From Protonemura montana (Eukaryota > Arthropoda > Insecta > Plecoptera > Nemouridae), in assembly GCA_947568835.1 (NCBI GenBank), contig OX387611.1, forward strand, positions 12,748,350-12,812,349: a stretch of DNA of 64,000 bases, given 5' to 3'. Position numbers and translations under genes: made by a program. The notes under the pieces are model-generated. The model ran no database searches and was not told the origin of the DNA. It saw only the letters and a program-made list of their open reading frames with translations. Of this stretch, positions 59,656 to 64,000 are shown piece after piece. Every line of letters starts with the position of its first letter. Position 1 is the stretch's first letter.

Positions 59656-61460
59656 GAGGTGTTTCATATAGAAGCAAACCGCTGTTTTATTTTTTTACCA
59701 TGGAAACTAGCAGTATGTCAACTAGCAGTACCCGCTGCCTGACAGCCGCTGTTGATGTCGAGGGAGTTTTGTCAGATGTCCTTTCCAAAGCCTCTAATAC
59801 CCGGTCGACAACCAAGAGTGGGTACTAAGAAAATGCTTAGAAAATAAAGTGTGATGCCCTTAATTTAAATTTAATTTAATTAAAATTTCATGAATTAAAA
59901 TTTATGAAAACGCTGCACTTGCGAGCCAAAGCTGGAGTCGCAAACTTTCCAGTTAGCTCTGCAATTTTTTAGGACAATAATTTTCGTCAGCATACGATCC
60001 CGGCCCCCGTTCCTAGTGCCCGTCTTTAAGCCCGCGTTCCTCATTTTTCGCGTGGCATCTTGGCCGAAGCGACATTGCGTCGTTTGCAAAGGTTTGGTGC
60101 GTCGTTGGCGTTCTTTACGGCGTTGGCCTCTTTTACGGAAGCACTGCCCCGCAATGCATCTCTTTAAATCCATAGTTTTTTGTCCTGCAAAAATTTCCCA
60201 GGCTTTCGGTTCCTTTAGCCCTTCAAACGAGCTCCCAGTATACTCCCACAAATACTCTAGTTAGCACAATAGAATGAAACTAGATCCAACAAAAGATGTC
60301 CCAGCTCGGGACTGATCCAGATCGCCACCATCTAGGACGGCACTGTGCCTGACGCGGGCGACCCAACCAGCGACTTTTTTCAAGCGACACTTCAGTGCCC
60401 GTCGCGGACAGCATCTCGGTTTCTGGCCACAGTGGTTCACGACACAAAACCAGAAGCGCGAAGTTACCAGCTTAAACAGATCAGGCAAGGATCGTCGCCA
60501 ACCCAAGCGACTTGCGACAGCCCCAGGACATGAGTCCTGACCGATGATAATGCAATCACATAGAAAACTCGAGATCCCTCAAGATTTAACACTAGATCAT
60601 CAAGAATAAGAATAATCACCATTGCAACGCGTCGAAAGTCGCTCGGCTAAAGACAAGCTTCGTATTTGAATCCATTTGCGACCAATTTAACACATGAAAT
60701 AAGTGAACGTTTTAAAAAATATACAACAATTAAATTCTTTTTAATTGTTTGAACACTTTTTACTTTATTATAAATAATTCCTCACCCTATTCGCCGACCA
60801 TTTGTACTTTTCCCCGTTTGTTTTCCATGGCTGTTCCACCAGAGTAGACAATAACTTCATGGAGATAGCTAACAATCTAGCGGGTCTTGGCACTGATATC
60901 GGCCTTTTTTAAACCAAACGGCTGATAACTGGATATGCGAATGGTTTAAGAACAGTTACAGTTTTCCTTGCTGAATCAAATATCGAGTACCACACCTGCC
61001 AGAAGAGGGCAGAAAAATTAACAATACTACAGCTAGAAGACTTACAAGCGCATTATATACCGTTTATATACTCTCAGTGGTTCCTGATTAATACGATGGC
61101 AACTAACCAGTCTACCGGTGCAGATCTGAACTACAGCGTTGACCAAGTCAACAGCAGTGGCCAGAGAGAAACACTAAATCGATTACACCTTGATGACACC
61201 ACCAGACCAAGCAACTCGTCACAAGGCAAGATTTCCATCACAAGGCGAACAGGCTTTATAAGGGACAAGGCTTTGTCATGTAAATTATACACATGTTGGC
61301 AAGACGATAGTAAGATTATTTCCATTCAAATGTATCATTTCCTCGGCCAAGTGTACCTATTCCGTAGAACATTCTGTGCATATTTATGCACTCTCATTAC
61401 GTTACACATTATTACTTGATATTTTTAATCATACCTTACCACGGTACTACCTTGTACAAT
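59656..61460. other. no gene recognised
   Basis: Short frames on both strands at 59895-60533 are GC-moderate but overlap each other and match nothing known. A 107-codon frame at 61096-61419 (MATNQSTGADLNYSVDQVNS) is uncharacterised and may be part of a mobile element whose tail is at 61461. Confidence 0.4.
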
Positions 61461-61500
61461 TGTAAGAGGACGCAAATAAATTACAATTACAATTACAATC
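61461..61500 (+). mobile_element. probable LINE/SINE 3' tail
   Basis: TAAGAGGACGCAAATAAATT followed by ACAATTACAATTACAAT has the form of a polyadenylation-like signal plus a short tandem tail typical of non-LTR elements. The body upstream is not identified. Confidence 0.4.
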
Positions 61501-63395
61501 GGCCACGCGACTCGGCCACGTCGCACACTTGATTTGAAGCAGCTGCCATCAAAGGAAATTGTTGAGGTTGTATGGGCCTGTAATCTGTACGAATGACGGT
61601 CATGAAACACATTATACTCTAGCCAGCCCAAACTCGCAAGGATTGCGTTACATTGCACCGAATACACGAACACGAATTTTGTGTCAGGAACCCCGGAGGT
61701 TAATTTTAATACATTTTAGAATGATTAGGATCCATAAAGACTAAAGCGGCTCTATTTGTGCAGAAGTAACAATTATCCGATTTAACGACTGCACATGAAC
61801 ACCTTATTTCATTTTTATATTTCGATGTACATCAAAATTATATTGAACCAATGTTGAACCCGAGCCCAGCAGGCCACGGAGACAATATTCAATCGCCAAT
61901 GCTCAATTGTTTTATTTAAATGCAGCCAACGGGCCGTGCAGGCTGACAGGTGCAATTTATTTATGTATATTCCACCGACAATACCGATAATAGGGAGCGA
62001 GAAGTACTAAAAATTTTCGGGAGCAAAATCCGAGATTAATTTCACTCTTCATTAAATGACATGAAATATTGGGTCTGTCTTTAGTAACCCTAGCTATTTT
62101 CTCCGAAGCCAAGTCCACCACCAACCACTAACAATATTTGGGCAGTCTCCAGCCATCCAAAGCCAATGAGACAAGAACTTGTGCCTGACAGATCTGCTGA
62201 TCTTCACAGACGAATAATAGGATGAAGCTGGTGAGCTGTTAGAGAACAATGTCATGTACGTCCTCGGCCTTGTAGAAATGGCCCGAGAAAGAGTGCTTCG
62301 TTCGTTTCCGCCAACAATGGAAAGCAAACAGTATTGCAACTGTTTGATTCCATGGCAATGGAAATCCCAACAACTTTAGGGAAAAAATGAATCGACTGCT
62401 TCTGGCATTGCGTTTCTGTGCCACGTGTTGTGAGCTAGTTGCAGTTGGGGCACTTGACTGGAATACACATGCAGTGACCGCGAGGCGATATCAATATTTT
62501 TAGTTCCACTCGGAACGTTAAAACAAACGTATAGAAGCGATATAATAAAAACATTTCTGCATGGCAAGCAATAAGATCCATCAATTTCTAGCAGCTCTGC
62601 GTGCAATGAGAGTAAAGCAATCTCGTTGGAGTACTCCATGTAGTATGTCTAGAATTTAACTTCTATAGAATCTGAATTTTACCTTGCAACCAGTCTCGGT
62701 GCTAGTTTGACCACTAGACTTTAGTTAGCTGAAGACAAAGCGACACGTATTGAAAAACACAGTATCTACCAGACACTCAGTAACATCACAGGCAAGATTT
62801 CGCTGGTGCAGGACCAAGCTGGAGCTGCGTTATACGCCAGAGGTTGCAAGCGATAGAATATCGTTTTTAAACTTTACACCAATGATAATTATTTTCGTGG
62901 CCTGCTGTAAATTTCTCCAGCCAGAAAGACTTTCTTACATTTAACACGTCTGCAATCTCTTACATCGAAGTGAGTTTCATGCACATGTTACAGAATGTTT
63001 GCACGGACTGCACTCGTTAAGATCAAACAGAAAGACTACCCCTGTATCATGGGTGAAGTAGCAAAAGTGCACGAACACGAACAATTCAAAAACTGGAAAC
63101 ATATTTAAACTATAATGACTCCAGATCCCCGCCGTTAAAGTCGATATCCGAGCTTGATAAGAGGCTGGCTAAAAGAAGTGCACGATTTCAATAAAGTGAT
63201 ATTTTGCCTTAACAGGTACGTCTCATCTACCGGCTTCAAATTGTACCAGTAAATGGCTAAGGCTAAGGCTAAGGATGGACAATCCGACTTGTCTGCAGCC
63301 GAGGCATATTTTGAAGTAAAAACATATCATACTTATATATTTTTAAATTTGATTTAGCTTTTTAATTATAGCTTTTTGAACGTACGGATGCATGC
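61501..63395. other. no gene recognised
   Basis: Short frames only (for example 62376-62639 minus and 62750-62944 plus), none with a recognised domain. GGCTAAGGCTAAGGCTAAGG at 63254 is a brief hexamer repeat. Confidence 0.45.
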
Positions 63396-63986
63396 GTGAT
63401 CCCGGCACCGATTTATTTAAATCACTCAATAATCCAAAATCTCTCAAACAAATCGGCAAGTGTTACATTAAAAAGCATTGGGGCCTCCAGACATTCGAAG
63501 AGACTCTTCGTCCTACAGAAAAAAGCAATTAGATTTATGGCAGGAGCCAGCCACGACCCCTGCGCCGTGGTGTTTTATAAGGACTCGTGCCGACCACATT
63601 TTAAGAAATTTCAAATAATGACTCTCCCCTGTTTATACATATACTGTACAATCCTATATGTTTTTAATTCTAGGCATCTTCTTGTCAAGGGCACCGGCCG
63701 CAGCATTGGCCTGCTAACCCGAACCACTGCAAAGGTATCGAAGGGACCATTGGAAGAGGGTAGAACACTTTTTAACGCTCTGCCGCGGGAAATCCTTTTA
63801 AAATCTACACATAATGACAACGATTTTCAAAGCAATGTGAAATTTTATCTTATCGACAAATGTTTTTACTCGACACAAGAATTTTTAAACTGCAAATGAT
63901 GTTAAACCGCATTTGTATCCGACTGTCACATGTCACCTGACCAAAATGATAATAAACCGATATTATTATTATTATTATTATTGTTA
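63396..63986 (+). mobile_element. LINE (jockey-like) ORF2 C terminus and 3' tail
   Basis: A 167-codon frame includes RLFVLQKKAIRFMAGASHD, SCRPHFKKFQIMTLPCLYIY, LLVKGTGRSIGLLTR and LFNALPREILLKS, ending at a stop near 63899. These are the RLQK+AIR, CRP.FK..I.TLP.LYIY and FN.LP..I blocks of non-LTR reverse-transcriptase proteins. A short trailer ends AATAAACCGATATT plus an ATT run (63960-63983). It is 5' truncated or enters from broken sequence upstream. The C terminus itself is open. Confidence 0.85.
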
Positions 63987-64000
63987 GTCTACAAATGTGT

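Overview
The window is nuclear DNA of a multicellular animal. Its genes are split by GT-AG introns (one appears to use GC-AG), and the recognisable proteins are animal families: a SERCA calcium pump, a CCDC157-like coiled-coil protein, an FBXL4-like F-box protein and a lola-type zinc-finger exon. An arthropod is most likely. The SERCA residues look pancrustacean/arthropod, the zinc-finger pair is of the lola type, and a CCTAA/CCTGA array resembles the TTAGG arthropod telomere unit. This is inference from family knowledge; the species cannot be named.

Layout. 1-2400: a 104-bp tandem repeat, a broken Mutator-like transposase relic, and one arm of a 301-bp inverted repeat whose partner lies at 39014-39314. 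2430-13609: SERCA copy A. It has 13 recognisable exons from the 18-nt ELPAEE microexon to the true stop; the first exon(s), about 39 residues, are absent. Its introns carry a CATGC/CTTGC array, a telomere-like array, a 52-bp tRNA-like minisatellite, LINE fragments and a 78-bp minisatellite, and its 3' splice sites have been duplicated into decoys. Copy A also has an in-frame TAG. 15263-18840: a head-to-head pair, CCDC157-like (minus, five in-phase exons) and an FBXL4-like first exon (plus), with 55 bp between the start codons. 18900-20205: a retrotransposon ORF1 fragment joined to a 59-bp minisatellite. 20333-25911: SERCA copy B, a recent segmental duplicate that is clearly dead (3.7-kb internal deletion, lost splice acceptor, TGDG to TEDG, last exons missing).

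25912-42700 is mostly non-coding: LINE ends, a foldback element, a 91-bp minisatellite interrupted by an 800-bp hAT-like element with an 8-bp target duplication, a cluster of dimeric tRNA-derived elements, a 0.53-kb tandem duplication, and scattered possible exons of an unrecognised minus-strand gene. 42755-43990 is a GC-rich minisatellite. 44124-47550 is a complete Kolobok-type DNA transposon with TTAA flanks and about 166-bp terminal inverted repeats. It holds a two-exon THAP transposase on the minus strand and, on the plus strand, a separate gene for a P2X7-intracellular-type zinc domain; this is the most interesting system in the window. 47621-47868 is a lola-like zinc-finger exon broken by a TAG. 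49690-51690 holds two tandem retrotransposon ORF1 5' ends. 52110-58364 is a 6.25-kb satellite of a 28-bp unit (about 223 copies) with higher-order structure. 58365-64000 holds LINE relics and otherwise unrecognised sequence.

Taken together, the region is dominated by tandem arrays and mobile elements. Duplication, deletion and array growth have repeatedly reshaped the genes, and the transposon at 44 kb is the only element that looks complete.
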